This document shows positions 35,239 to 43,821 of a stretch of 64,000 nucleotides of DNA, in pieces. Position 1 is the first letter of the stretch. Each line of letters begins with the position of its first letter. Under the pieces are notes generated by a model. That model saw only the letters and a list, made by a program, of their open reading frames with translations. It had not been told where the DNA came from and did no database searches. Source of the DNA: Geothrix edaphica (GTDB lineage Bacteria; Acidobacteriota; Holophagae; Holophagales; Holophagaceae); NCBI RefSeq assembly GCF_030268045.1, contig NZ_BSDC01000001.1, positions 310,001-374,000 on the forward strand, given 5' to 3'. The position numbers were made by a program, and so were the translations under genes.

Positions 35239-35256
35239 GCGCGCTGCGCCTCCGTG

Positions 35257-35982
35257 TCAGCGGACGCCCGTGGGCTCCGCCAGGGTCGCGGAGAGGGCCT
35301 CCAGCAGGGAGGCGCCGTCGCCGCGGAAGGAGCTGCCGTGCATGGTGGCGAGGGTCTCGGGCCGCAGCTCCGCCAGGCGCGCCAGGGTGGTCCGGGCCTT
35401 GTCCCGGCAGGCGTAGTAGTCCATGCCCGCGAGCATGGCCTCGCTGGGGCCGAGGATGTCGCCTTCGGTGATCGGGGGCAGCTCCGCGCCGGGCTGGGTG
35501 AACAGGTCGCCGCAGAGGAGGGTGCGGGCGGTGGAGACCCAGAGGAGGCCCGCGTCCCACCCGTGGGGCACGTGGGGCGTATCCACCCACTGGACCCGAT
35601 GGCGCCCCAGATCCAGCTCCTCGCCATCGCCCAGGGCGCGGGGCGGCCGGTCGGCCATGTCCCCCATGGACACCAGGGCGCCCACCCGGCTGCACAAGGG
35701 GACGGCGGCGGGTGCCACCGCGAGGAAGTCATTCATGGCGCCGCACTCGTCCGCTTCGACGTGGGAGTAGCCCAGGTAGCGGATCGAGGCGACCGGCAGC
35801 ACCCGCTCGATGGCGGCCCGGGTGACGTTGAAGAGGCTGCGCAGGCCCGTATGGAACAGCAGGGGCGCCGCGTCCCGGATGAGGATCTGGTTGAAGGTGA
35901 AGCCGCCGGGGACGGCGGGGATGGGGACCGACGTGCTGATGCGGAAGATCCCGTCGGCGATTTCGTCCACGCAGGTGGTCAT
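35257..35982 (-). CDS. Metallo-beta-lactamase-fold protein, ODP (oxygen-binding diiron) type
   Basis: A 241-residue MBL-fold protein. In place of the classical HxHxDH it has YSHVEADECGAMNDFLAVAP, the H-x-E-x-D motif of flavodiiron-protein-like domains, and further ligands in WVDTPHVPHGWDAG (His), LCGDLFTQPG (Asp) and ATMHGSSFRGDG (His). This fits the stand-alone ODP group that binds a diiron centre and senses or reduces oxygen or NO. No flavodoxin domain is attached. The start ATG at 35982 is preceded by GGAG-type sequence. Next to cydAB/ompW this suits an oxygen-related role, but that is inference. Confidence 0.8.
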   Translation of the reverse strand: MTTCVDEIADGIFRISTSVPIPAVPGGFTFNQILIRDAAPLLFHTGLRSLFNVTRAAIERVLPVASIRYLGYSHVEADECGAMNDFLAVAPAAVPLCSRVGALVSMGDMADRPPRALGDGEELDLGRHRVQWVDTPHVPHGWDAGLLWVSTARTLLCGDLFTQPGAELPPITEGDILGPSEAMLAGMDYYACRDKARTTLARLAELRPETLATMHGSSFRGDGASLLEALSATLAEPTGVR

Positions 35983-36047
35983 GGGGACCTCGGAGCTCCG
36001 ATGGAACGACCGGAATAGACTGGCGCGGAACCGGCCTGTGTCTCCGC

Positions 36048-36500
36048 CTAGGGTCTGGGCGCTTCGGGCACCACGTCCCACTTCCCGCGGACGTCCACGG
36101 AGAGCACGCAGTCGGCGCCGGGCACGCACTTGGTGATGTGCTCCTTCTTCCCCTTGAACACGAAGAAGGAACCTGCCGGCAGCAGGGTCTCCTTGCCATC
36201 GACGGTGAAGGACATGGTTCCCGAGAGCACCGTGGCGAAGTGGTCGGAGGAATGATGGTGCAGCGGCGTGACGAACCCGTCCTTGAGCTTGATCAGGAAG
36301 TGGCCCGCCCCCTTGGCGGGATCCCCTTCGAGGACCGCCATCTGCACGCCCGGGAAATCAGGCACGTCGGTCCACTTGAGGTCCTCGGCGGGAATCAGGA
36401 TGGCGGTGCCGGCCTTCTTGCCATCCTTGGCGAGGGCGGGCGGCGCGAAGGCGGCAAGGGCCAGCGCCAGTGCGGAAACGGCCAGAGTGCGTGTCTTCAT
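36048..36500 (-). CDS. Secreted cupin-domain protein
   Basis: A 150-residue protein with a signal peptide (MKTRTLAVSALALALAAFAP, cleaved near ALA). The cupin metal site is visible: LHHHSSDHFATVLSGTM with three His and a later acidic position, and the second motif LLPAGSFFVFKGKKEHITKC. It resembles the DUF4437/ChrR-cupin group. ATG follows AGGAGGGTTAG, an excellent ribosome site. Function is unknown; a periplasmic metal-dependent enzyme or sensor is likely. Confidence 0.82.
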   Translation of the reverse strand: MKTRTLAVSALALALAAFAPPALAKDGKKAGTAILIPAEDLKWTDVPDFPGVQMAVLEGDPAKGAGHFLIKLKDGFVTPLHHHSSDHFATVLSGTMSFTVDGKETLLPAGSFFVFKGKKEHITKCVPGADCVLSVDVRGKWDVVPEAPRP

Positions 36501-36643
36501 CTAACCCTCCTTGTGGCTGCGGTGAGCCGGTACCTCGAAGGGCGCGGCCCCTCCAGGCGTTGCGCCCGGCTGCCGGCCCACCCAGGGGCGCGGCGAAGTC
36601 CCGCCCATGGGCGGTCATCCAACATGGGCCCCCGGAGCTTGGA

Positions 36644-36690
36644 GTCAATGCGTCAAAAAAATTTCTATGCGTTTATTTTACCAAATCGAT
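36644..36690. repeat. A+T-rich direct repeat, copy 1
   Basis: Begins GTCAATGCGTCAAAAAAATT and runs through TATGC, GTTT and TTTTACC. The same pattern, in the same orientation, occurs at 39901-39950. Read on the minus strand it gives a T7 run and TTGAC boxes, so it could act as a terminator, a promoter or a recombination site. Confidence 0.6.
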
Positions 36691-36719
36691 CCATCAACCA
36701 CGCACCTCGGTGCCGGTCA

Positions 36720-38477
36720 TCATGTGACGCTGGCCGGGAGCGGAACCTCGCCCGCGAGACGCGCGAGATGGGCCTCCAGAGTGGCCCGGAAGGCGGCCAC
36801 GGCGTCGTCGGCGTAGGCGCGGAAGTCCTTGGGCAGGCGCTGGTACCGGGCCTGCGTCTGGCTCAGCGCCTGGTCCCGAAGGACCTTCAGCTCGGCGAGC
36901 CGCTGCGGGAAGTCCAGAGGCGTGGCGGCCTGCAGGCGCCCCTCGAAGGTCCTGGCCAATTCCTGGAGGCTGGCCTTGAAGCGCTCCAGCTCCAGCAGGC
37001 TCCGGGTCATCTTGAAGAAGTGGTGGCCCTTCACGGCCAGGGTGACGGTCTCCGGCACCATGAGGGGCCGCGCGAGGAAGCCCTGCACGAGGAAGCGCCA
37101 GTAGGTCCAGCCGTAGCGCGAGAAGGTCTGGACGACGAGGGACCGGACGAAGGCCCGGAGCTCCATGAGGTGAAGCTTCCGGCGCGAGGTGAGGGGCGGC
37201 TTCATGGTCTTCAGGAGCTTCAGGCAGCGCTCGAAGTAGCGGTCCGGCCGGTAGATCTCAGCCAGGATGCGCTTGTAGCCGTCGATGAGCTTCCGGGTGT
37301 CCATCCTCGGCAGGAAGTTGAGGCGCAGGTCGTGGGTGTTGTTGCCCCCGCCGGAATCGCCCGTGAGGCGGCCCTCCGCCTCGAGGCGGCGGTGCAGGCG
37401 GGTGCGGGGGAGGGCGGTGAGCAGGCCCACCATGGCCGTGGGGATGGCGGCCTCCTGGATGAACCGGACCTGGCGCTCGAAGATGTCGCCGCCGTCGCTG
37501 TCGAAGCCCACGATGAAGCCGCCGGAGACCTCCAGGCCCTTGCGCTGGATCTTCCGGATGCTGGCGAGCATGTCGGCCTTGAGGTTCTGCCGCTTCCCGG
37601 CGGCCTGCAGGGCGCAGAGATCGGGCGTCTCGATGCCCAGGAACACCATGTTGAACCCGGCCTGGGCCATCTGGTCCAGCAGCGGCTCGTCACTGGCCAG
37701 GTCGAGGCTGGCCTCCGTGAAGAAGGTGAAAGGATGGTGCCGCTGCTGCTGCCAGGGGATCAGCTCGGCCAGCAGGGCGCGGACTTCGCGGCGGTTCCCG
37801 ATGAAGTTGTCATCCACCAGGAAGAGGGGGCCGCGCCAGCCTTCCGCGTAGAGGAGGTCCATCTCGTGGAGGAACTGGGCCGGGGTCTTGGTGCGGGGCC
37901 GGCGGCCGAACAGCTCGATGATGTCGCAGAACTCGCAGTCATACGGACAGCCGCGGGAGAACTGCAGGGCCATCTCCGCGTAGTCCTTCCGCCGCACCAG
38001 GTCGAAGCGCGGCGCGGGTGTGCGCGTGAGGTCGGGTCGTTCCGTGCTGGCGTACAGGGGCTTGGCCCGCCCCAGGGCGTAGTCGTGGAGGAACAGCGGC
38101 AGCGTGACCTCCGCCTCGTTCAGCACGAAGTGGTCCACGCCGGCGATCTGGTCGTGGCAGCTGGTGGGGTAGGGGCCGCCGGCCACCACCGGCTTGCCCA
38201 GCCGGTTGCAGAGCTGGACGACCTGCGCCATGGACTCCTTCTGGACGATCATGGCGGAGATGAAGACGAGGTCGGCCCGGGCCACGGCGGCTTCCGTCAG
38301 CGGCTCCACGTTCAGGTCCACCAGGGAGACCTCGAAGCCCTCCGGCAGCATGGCGGCCACGGTGAGCAGGCCCAGGGGCGGGAAGACCGCCTTCTTGCCG
38401 ATGAAGGGCAGGGCGTACCGCATGCTCCAGTAGGTGGGGGGCATTTCCGGATAGACCAGCAGGACTCTGCGTCCCAA
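36720..38477 (-). CDS. B12-binding-domain radical SAM protein, HpnP-like class B
   Basis: A 585-residue protein: an N-terminal B12-binding-like domain (residues 1-135, RVLLVYPEMPPTYWSMRYAL, PPLGLLTVAAMLPEGFEVSL, PVVAGGPYPTS), then a radical SAM core with the 4Fe-4S motif Cys177-x3-Cys181-x2-Cys184 (SRGCPYDCEFCDIIELFG), and a C-terminal DUF4070-type region with extra helices. The layout and FVGxEx-like segment MVFLGIETPDLCALQAAGKR resemble cobalamin-dependent radical SAM methylases such as HpnP, the hopanoid C-2 methylase. Substrate is not certain. It starts at TTG (38477) after GGGGGAGGAA. A methyltransferase gene lies 66 bases upstream in the same direction. Confidence 0.85.
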   Translation of the reverse strand: MGRRVLLVYPEMPPTYWSMRYALPFIGKKAVFPPLGLLTVAAMLPEGFEVSLVDLNVEPLTEAAVARADLVFISAMIVQKESMAQVVQLCNRLGKPVVAGGPYPTSCHDQIAGVDHFVLNEAEVTLPLFLHDYALGRAKPLYASTERPDLTRTPAPRFDLVRRKDYAEMALQFSRGCPYDCEFCDIIELFGRRPRTKTPAQFLHEMDLLYAEGWRGPLFLVDDNFIGNRREVRALLAELIPWQQQRHHPFTFFTEASLDLASDEPLLDQMAQAGFNMVFLGIETPDLCALQAAGKRQNLKADMLASIRKIQRKGLEVSGGFIVGFDSDGGDIFERQVRFIQEAAIPTAMVGLLTALPRTRLHRRLEAEGRLTGDSGGGNNTHDLRLNFLPRMDTRKLIDGYKRILAEIYRPDRYFERCLKLLKTMKPPLTSRRKLHLMELRAFVRSLVVQTFSRYGWTYWRFLVQGFLARPLMVPETVTLAVKGHHFFKMTRSLLELERFKASLQELARTFEGRLQAATPLDFPQRLAELKVLRDQALSQTQARYQRLPKDFRAYADDAVAAFRATLEAHLARLAGEVPLPASVT

Positions 38478-38543
38478 TTCCTCCCCCTTTCTGGTTGGGC
38501 GACCGGGACAAGGGTCGGTTCCCCCTGGGGCCGGGCAAGGTCC

Positions 38544-39380
38544 CTAGCTGCGGACCGCCACCACCTCGAGATACTCCGCCTCGACCCGGGTCGAGCCGTC
38601 CCGGGCGTGGTTGTGGTCGGCCCAGAGCTGTTCGAGGTCCTCATGCAGGGCCTTCTGCCCCTCCGCATCCAGTGAGGCGAAGGCGCGGTTCGTGGGGCCG
38701 TAGTAGCGCTCGAAGAAGGTCACCACATCCCCCGGCGGGAAGGGGTAGTGCATGGGGTAGAAGTGCTTCCGGGTGGCCACCTTCGAGACCCCGTCCTTCA
38801 GCCGCTCGCGGACGGTCGGCTCGTCCCCCCACTTCACCGGGGAGGCCATGAGGGGGTGCGGCGGGACGTGCTTGCCGAGGACCTTGAACATCTGGCCGAC
38901 AAAGCCCTCGGGGGTCCAGTTCGCCATGGCGATGCGGCCCCCGGGCCGGCACACGCGGACCAGCTCAGCGGCGACCCGCTCGGGCCGCGGCGCGAACATG
39001 GCGCCGATGAGGCTCACCACCAGGTCGAACGCGCCATCCTCATAGGCGAGCGACTCCGCGTCGCCCTCCTCGAACTGGGCCTCGAGACCCTCGGCCTGGG
39101 CGCGCCTCCGCGCGGTCTCGATGGAGTTGGTGGCGATGTCGATCCCCGTCACGCGCACCCCCGCGCGGGCGGCGGGGATCGCGATCTGGCCCGCCCCGCA
39201 GCCCACGTCCAGCATCTGCATGCCGGGTTCGGGCCCGAGGCGGTTCAGGAACGCCAGGGCGCCGGGCTCCAGGTAGGTGGCGAAATGCGCATAGTCGCCG
39301 GCCATCCAGGTGGCCTTGAGGCGGACCTTGAGGGTGGCCATCTCCGGGGTCAGGGCGGGCGTGGGGTGCGGGGTGGTCAT
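38544..39380 (-). CDS. Class I SAM-dependent methyltransferase
   Basis: A 278-residue methyltransferase of the UbiE/Methyltransf_11 type: [20 protein letters not shown] (motif I), [40 protein letters not shown] and [20 protein letters not shown] (motifs II-III). Such proteins methylate small molecules or lipids. ATG at 39380 follows AGGAGCGACC. It is bracketed together with the radical SAM protein and the small ABM-like protein by the two A+T-rich direct repeats. Confidence 0.88.
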   Translation of the reverse strand: MTTPHPTPALTPEMATLKVRLKATWMAGDYAHFATYLEPGALAFLNRLGPEPGMQMLDVGCGAGQIAIPAARAGVRVTGIDIATNSIETARRRAQAEGLEAQFEEGDAESLAYEDGAFDLVVSLIGAMFAPRPERVAAELVRVCRPGGRIAMANWTPEGFVGQMFKVLGKHVPPHPLMASPVKWGDEPTVRERLKDGVSKVATRKHFYPMHYPFPPGDVVTFFERYYGPTNRAFASLDAEGQKALHEDLEQLWADHNHARDGSTRVEAEYLEVVAVRS

Positions 39381-39443
39381 GGTCGCTCCTCCAGGCAGGT
39401 GGCAGGGGGGCTTCGAGAGGCTTCGGCAGGGGACCTGGTCCCC

Positions 39444-39746
39444 TCAGGCCATGGCGTGGGCCTTGCTGAACTGGAACGTCACTTCGCCCTCCACGATCCG
39501 GGGCGGCTGGATCCTCAGGGCCGGCCGGTTCCGGCCCAGCCAGACCGTCGCCCGCTTCGTGGATTCATCGCAGCTGTGGCGGTCCTGGCAGATCGTGATG
39601 GACATGGCGCCATCGTCGGTCCTGATGAGGTAGTAGGCGATGAAGCCGGGCACGGAACCGATCACGGCCTCGATGTCCTGGCTGCACTCCAGCAATTCGT
39701 CGGCAATTTCCTTACTGCCGGCATAGCCGCGGATGACGGTGTGCAT
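39444..39746 (-). CDS. Small dimeric alpha/beta-barrel (ABM-like) protein
   Basis: A 100-residue protein: MHTVIRGYAGSKEIADELLE, then IEAVIGSVPGFIAYYLIRTD, DGAMSITICQDRHSCDESTK and RATVWLGRNRPALRIQPPRI. The strand-helix-strand layout with PGF and a DESxxRA-like segment is that of antibiotic-biosynthesis-monooxygenase-like proteins. No catalytic residues can be named. GGGGGAGGCTCC precedes ATG. First gene of the methyltransferase/radical SAM set. Confidence 0.75.
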   Translation of the reverse strand: MHTVIRGYAGSKEIADELLECSQDIEAVIGSVPGFIAYYLIRTDDGAMSITICQDRHSCDESTKRATVWLGRNRPALRIQPPRIVEGEVTFQFSKAHAMA

Positions 39747-39900
39747 GGAGCCTCCCCCGGGGAGGAGTCCTCTCTCCCCGATCCAGACCCTGGTCGCGCG
39801 CCGGCACAGGCAGGCGAGCGTGGAATTCCTCAGGGCGTCAACCCCAGAAACCCCGGAAGGCCAGGGTCAGGACCCCAAGAATGGGATCTTCTGAAGCTGC

Positions 39901-39950
39901 GTCAATGAATCAAAAAAATATTTATGCCTGTTTTTACCCATTGCAAACCA
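39901..39950. repeat. A+T-rich direct repeat, copy 2
   Basis: GTCAATGAATCAAAAAAATA, then TTATGCC, TGTTTTTACC: the same pattern as 36644-36690 with a few changes. It lies upstream of the three-gene set, while copy 1 lies downstream of it. Confidence 0.6.
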
Positions 39951-39988
39951 ACACCATGCTTGGCCTCGGGTGCCATCCTGTCCGGCGC

Positions 39989-41212
39989 TCAGGCCTTCTC
40001 GAAGAGCACGATGCGGTTGCTGTTGGTGCCCTTGCCGTTGTTGTCCACGCCCCAGATGTGGGCGGTCTTGGTGAAGACCTGGGTGTTCACCAGCACGCCG
40101 TGGGCGCGGAAGCCCGCGGCCAAGCCCAGGGGCAGGGCGACCTCGTCCAGCTTCAGCTTGCCGCCGCGCACCTCGCCCACCTCGAAGGCCACGAAGCCGC
40201 CGGGCCGTGTGACGCGGAACAGCTCGGCAAAGACCTCGCTCATGGCCTGGGACCAGGCCGCCACCGTGCGGTGGGTGCTGAGGCCGCGGCCGATGGCCTC
40301 GGCGTCCAGACCGTTGAACCAGCAGCGCAGCCAGTTGTCGCCCACGTAGTCCACCACGTCGAGGAAGGGCGGCGAGGTCACAGTGAGGGCCACGGAGCCG
40401 TCCTCCAGGCCGGGCGTGGCCCGGGCCTCGCCCGTGAGGAAGACCGCGTCCCCGGCCGCCGTCGCCAGGTTCCGGAGGGCCAGGGGCTCCAGGCCCGTCA
40501 GCAGCTGCCGGGTCTTCTTCAGGATGAGGGCATGCGTGTCGCGGTAGGGCGGGACCTGGTTCCGCTTCGCATTGATCAGGCGCTGCTTGTCGGCGCTGAC
40601 GGCCTGGTTGGGGGGCAGGGTGTAGACCGAGAAGAAGCCGGGGCTGTGGCCCGTGAGCCGGTTCGTGGCCACCATGCGGATCCAGGTGTCGAGCGCATCG
40701 AGCTCGCCGCTCCGCTCGCGGGCCAGGCACCAGTCCCGCAGGCCGCGGATCTCGGCCTCGGTGTCCGGGTGGAAGAACATGGCGAGATCCAGACCATCCG
40801 AGGGCGCCGTGCGCGGAATCTCCGTCAGGCGCCGGGCCACGTCGGCGGGAGCGGGCGGGGTGAGCCGGGGCTCCGCCAGCATGCGCGAGAGGGGATTGAG
40901 GTCGTTGGCGGCCACCCGGCGCCCCATGAGCGCCGCCTCCAGGGCCGTGGTGCCCCGGCCGCTGAAGGGGTCGTACACGCGCTCGCCGGGCAGGGTGAGG
41001 CGCTCGATGAAGTGGCGGGGCAGCTGGGGCTTGTAGCAGGCCCGGTACGAGATCTCGTGGAGGTTGGCGGCCTGCCGCTGGCGGGAGGTCCAGAACTCCG
41101 CCGACAGCCGGGGGCGGCGGCCGGAGGCGGTCTCCACCTCGTCCCAGGCCGCGTCCTCCACCGGCGCGAGGTCGGCCAGGAAGGCCCTGCTCGCGGCTGA
41201 ATCCGTCTCCAT
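39989..41212 (-). CDS. DNA (N4-cytosine or N6-adenine) methyltransferase, apparently orphan
   Basis: A 407-residue DNA amino-methyltransferase. Motif I (SAM binding) is VYDPFSGRGTTALEAALMG at residues 80-98; motif IV is LTVTSPPFLDVVDYVGDN (T-S-P-P-F at 279-283); S-P-P-F/Y is more usual in N4-cytosine enzymes. Motif I comes before IV, with about 180 residues between that may hold the target-recognition part (alpha-like order). ATG at 41212 has GGAAGG at a good distance. No restriction endonuclease is recognisable beside it, so it may be an orphan (epigenetic or protective) enzyme. Divergent from the NtrY kinase over 39 bases. Confidence 0.85.
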   Translation of the reverse strand: METDSAASRAFLADLAPVEDAAWDEVETASGRRPRLSAEFWTSRQRQAANLHEISYRACYKPQLPRHFIERLTLPGERVYDPFSGRGTTALEAALMGRRVAANDLNPLSRMLAEPRLTPPAPADVARRLTEIPRTAPSDGLDLAMFFHPDTEAEIRGLRDWCLARERSGELDALDTWIRMVATNRLTGHSPGFFSVYTLPPNQAVSADKQRLINAKRNQVPPYRDTHALILKKTRQLLTGLEPLALRNLATAAGDAVFLTGEARATPGLEDGSVALTVTSPPFLDVVDYVGDNWLRCWFNGLDAEAIGRGLSTHRTVAAWSQAMSEVFAELFRVTRPGGFVAFEVGEVRGGKLKLDEVALPLGLAAGFRAHGVLVNTQVFTKTAHIWGVDNNGKGTNSNRIVLFEKA

Positions 41213-41251
41213 CCCTGCCCTTCCCAGATCATCCAGGATAGCCTGCTGGGG

Positions 41252-43336
41252 ATGCCCGCCCCCCATCCCAAACGCCACCCCGAGCTGACCCGCCTCTACG
41301 TGGCGGTGGGGCTGGTCGTGCTGATCCTCATGATCATCCTGGCCTACAAGACCGTGGGCAACCGCATCGCGGAAGGGGGGCTGGACGCGCCCTCGCGCTG
41401 GGCCCTGATCGCCCTGGGCCTGGCCAACGTGCTGGCCATCGGGACGCTGCTCTTCATCGTGGCGCGCAGCCTGGCCAAGCTCTACTTCGAGCGCAAGAGC
41501 GGCATCCTGGGCTCCCGCCTCCGCACCCGCATGGTGCTCACGCTCTTCGTCGTGGGCATCGTGCCCAGCCTGATCCTCTTCCTGGTGGGCCGGAATTTCA
41601 TCAACAAGAACGTGGAGCGCTGGTTCAGCCCCGAAACGGAGGTGGCCATCCGCGATGGCCAGAAGGTGGCGGGGGATCTCCGCGCCGCCGCCAGGGCCCG
41701 CCTGGACTTCGGCGCGGGCCGCCTGCTGGACTCGCCCTCGGCGGAGGCCTCCGCCATCCGGGCCGCGTCGGATCTCGACCTGGTGGCCTTCCTGGGGACG
41801 AGGGCCGGCGAGGGCGTGAAGGCCATGGACCTGCGCGCGGGCCTGGAGCCGCCGGACCTGTCCGGCCTGGGGACCGAGGACGCCCAGGAGACCGGGGAGG
41901 GCCTCTGGCTGCTCCGCCGCGTGCCCCGGGGGGACGGGGTCTGGGCCGTGGGCACCCTCATGCCCCGGGAGACCTTCGACCGCGTGCTGGCCCTGGAGCA
42001 GCGCTACCGGGAGAGCCAGCAGATCCGGTCCGCCCGGGACACGCTCCAGACCCTGCCCCAGAGCACCTTCCTCTTCCTCACCCTGCTGACCCTCTTCTTC
42101 GCCGTGTGGTCGGGCCTGGCCCTGGCCCGGTCCCTCAGCGAGCCCATCCGGGCCCTGGCCAAGGCCGCCCAGCGCGTGGGCAGCGGCGACCTGGAGGTGC
42201 AGCTGCCCGAGATGGGCGAGGACGAGCTGGCCTTCCTGGCCCGCACCTTCAACGCCATGACGCAGGACCTCAAGACCAACCGCGCGGCCATCGAGGCCCA
42301 GGCCAGCCGCCTGGAGCAGCAGCGGGCCTACCTGGGCCAGATCCTGGCGGCCCTGCCCGTGGGCGTCATGAGCTGGCGGGCGGATGGCGAGCTGCGCACC
42401 TTCAACGCCGCGGCCAAGGCCTGGATGGGCCTCGAGTCCTTCGACCCCGCGGAGGACAGCTGGGGTTCCGTCGAGGCCCTGCCGCGGCTGGGCCGCCTGC
42501 CGGAGCTGCTGGCCGCTGTGCGGGAATCCGGCCGGGGCGTGCAGGAGGAGCTGCGCCTGGGCGGCGAGGGCGAGGGCCGTCCCGTGCGGGCCATCCTCGA
42601 GCCGCTCCAGGGCGGCGGCGTGCTGGCCGTGCTGGAGGATCTGTCCCTGCTGGCCCAGGCCGAGAAGCGCGCCGCCTGGCAGGAGGTGGCCCGGCGCATG
42701 GCCCACGAGGTGAAGAACCCCCTCACGCCCATCCAGCTCACGGCCCAGCGCCTGCTGCGCCGCACCCGCGAGGGGCGCCTGGACCTGGCGGCAGTGCAGG
42801 AGGGCGCCGAGACCATCCTCACCGAAGTGGCCAGCCTCTCGCGCCTGGTGGACAGCTTCAGCCGCTTCGCCCGGCTGCCCTCGCCCCAGTTCTCCCCCTG
42901 CGATCCCGCGGAGCTGCTGCGCCAGGTGCTGGCCCTCTACGAGCCGAACCATCCGGGCATCAAGTGGTCCATCCGCTTCCAGCTGGAGCCGCTGGGCGCC
43001 GTCTGGGACGGGGACATGGTGAAGCGCGCCCTCATCAACCTCGTGGACAACGCCGTGGCTGCGGTGGACGGCCAGGGCGCCGTATCCCTCTCGCTCACGG
43101 GCGAGGACGGGAACCTGCGCTTCGACGTGGAGGACGACGGCACGGGCGTGCCCGAGGGGGATCGCGACCGGCTCTTCGAGCCCTACTTCTCCACCAAGTG
43201 GAAGGGCACAGGCCTGGGCCTGGCCATCGTCCGCCGCATCGCCCAGGACCACGGCGGCGACGCCCGCTACCAGCCCCTGGCGCGCGGCAGCCGCTTCACC
43301 CTCACCCTGCCGAGGGCAACGGACTCCAGGCGGTAG
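41252..43336 (+). CDS. NtrY-family sensor histidine kinase
   Basis: A 694-residue membrane kinase. Two N-terminal helices (YVAVGLVVLILMIILAYKTV, ALIALGLANVLAIGTLLFIV) and a third after the RMVLTLFVVGIVPSLILFLV region give the NtrY layout; an extracytoplasmic domain, another helix, then HAMP (ARSLSEPIRALAKAAQRVGS), a PAS-like domain, the phosphoacceptor in RRMAHEVKNPLTPIQLTAQR (His near residue 484) and the ATPase motifs NLVDNAVAAVDG, DDGTGVP and TGLGLAIVRRI. NtrY kinases respond to nitrogen or envelope signals with an NtrX regulator; no regulator gene adjoins here. Confidence 0.88.
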   Translation: MPAPHPKRHPELTRLYVAVGLVVLILMIILAYKTVGNRIAEGGLDAPSRWALIALGLANVLAIGTLLFIVARSLAKLYFERKSGILGSRLRTRMVLTLFVVGIVPSLILFLVGRNFINKNVERWFSPETEVAIRDGQKVAGDLRAAARARLDFGAGRLLDSPSAEASAIRAASDLDLVAFLGTRAGEGVKAMDLRAGLEPPDLSGLGTEDAQETGEGLWLLRRVPRGDGVWAVGTLMPRETFDRVLALEQRYRESQQIRSARDTLQTLPQSTFLFLTLLTLFFAVWSGLALARSLSEPIRALAKAAQRVGSGDLEVQLPEMGEDELAFLARTFNAMTQDLKTNRAAIEAQASRLEQQRAYLGQILAALPVGVMSWRADGELRTFNAAAKAWMGLESFDPAEDSWGSVEALPRLGRLPELLAAVRESGRGVQEELRLGGEGEGRPVRAILEPLQGGGVLAVLEDLSLLAQAEKRAAWQEVARRMAHEVKNPLTPIQLTAQRLLRRTREGRLDLAAVQEGAETILTEVASLSRLVDSFSRFARLPSPQFSPCDPAELLRQVLALYEPNHPGIKWSIRFQLEPLGAVWDGDMVKRALINLVDNAVAAVDGQGAVSLSLTGEDGNLRFDVEDDGTGVPEGDRDRLFEPYFSTKWKGTGLGLAIVRRIAQDHGGDARYQPLARGSRFTLTLPRATDSRR

Positions 43337-43427
43337 GAAGGGGCCGCGAGGCAGGCGGATGGAGCCCGTTTGCTGGTTGTATCCATCGGGGGCGCCACCT
43401 CGTCTCAAGGGATGAAAGGAGGACGCC

Positions 43428-43715
43428 ATGTCCCAGCCCTCATCCCTCATGACCGAGGCCGTCGCCGAATTGGTGGCCATCGGGGCCGCCATCGCCGCCA
43501 GCTGCGAACCTTGCTTCCGGCACCACTTCGACTCAGCCCGCAAACTGGGCGTTTCCAGGGAGGACATGCGGGAAGCCGTCAATGTCGCCCTGGCCGTCAA
43601 GGCCACGCCCCATCGGAAAGTCGTGGAGGCCGCAGACCACTGCCTGGCCGAGGCTGGGCCGGAAGCGACAGGCAAGGGCCGGGCCGCCGCCTGCGGTTCC
43701 GGCGGCTGCTGCTGA
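43428..43715 (+). CDS. Carboxymuconolactone decarboxylase-like (AhpD-type) protein
   Basis: A 95-residue CMD-like protein. The helix carrying Cys26-x2-Cys29-x2-His (ASCEPCFRHHFDSARKLG) is the redox/CMD motif seen in AhpD-type proteins, and REDMREAVNVALAVKATPHR is the other family segment. Unusually, the C-terminus ends in CGSGGCC, an extra cysteine cluster that could hold a metal. AAAGGAGGACGCC precedes ATG. It is 16 bases ahead of the small ORF and ECF sigma factor that follow, probably the same transcript. Confidence 0.82.
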   Translation: MSQPSSLMTEAVAELVAIGAAIAASCEPCFRHHFDSARKLGVSREDMREAVNVALAVKATPHRKVVEAADHCLAEAGPEATGKGRAAACGSGGCC

Positions 43716-43731
43716 ATCCGGGAGGGAGGTC

Positions 43732-43821
43732 ATGGCCAAGTCCCTGAGGAAAGGCCGCCCGCTCGCCGTATCCGCTCCACTGGCGCCGCCCGCGGGTCAA
43801 ACTAGGGGAATGGTGCGATGA
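43732..43821 (+). CDS. Small 29-codon ORF coupled to the sigma-factor gene
   Basis: ATG at 43732 lies after GGGAGGGAGGTC, a very strong ribosome site. The frame (MAKSLRKGRPLAVSAPLAPP and nine more residues) ends in TGA overlapping the ATG of the ECF sigma gene by four bases. The product is basic and proline-rich with no family. It could be a real leader peptide setting sigma-factor output by translational coupling, or chance. Confidence 0.4.
   Translation: MAKSLRKGRPLAVSAPLAPPAGQTRGMVR

Noticed and set aside
39989-43675. Very long minus-strand frame continuing from the DNA methyltransferase across the kinase gene
   Set aside because: Only the last 407 residues carry methyltransferase motifs; the rest mirrors the NtrY-like kinase.
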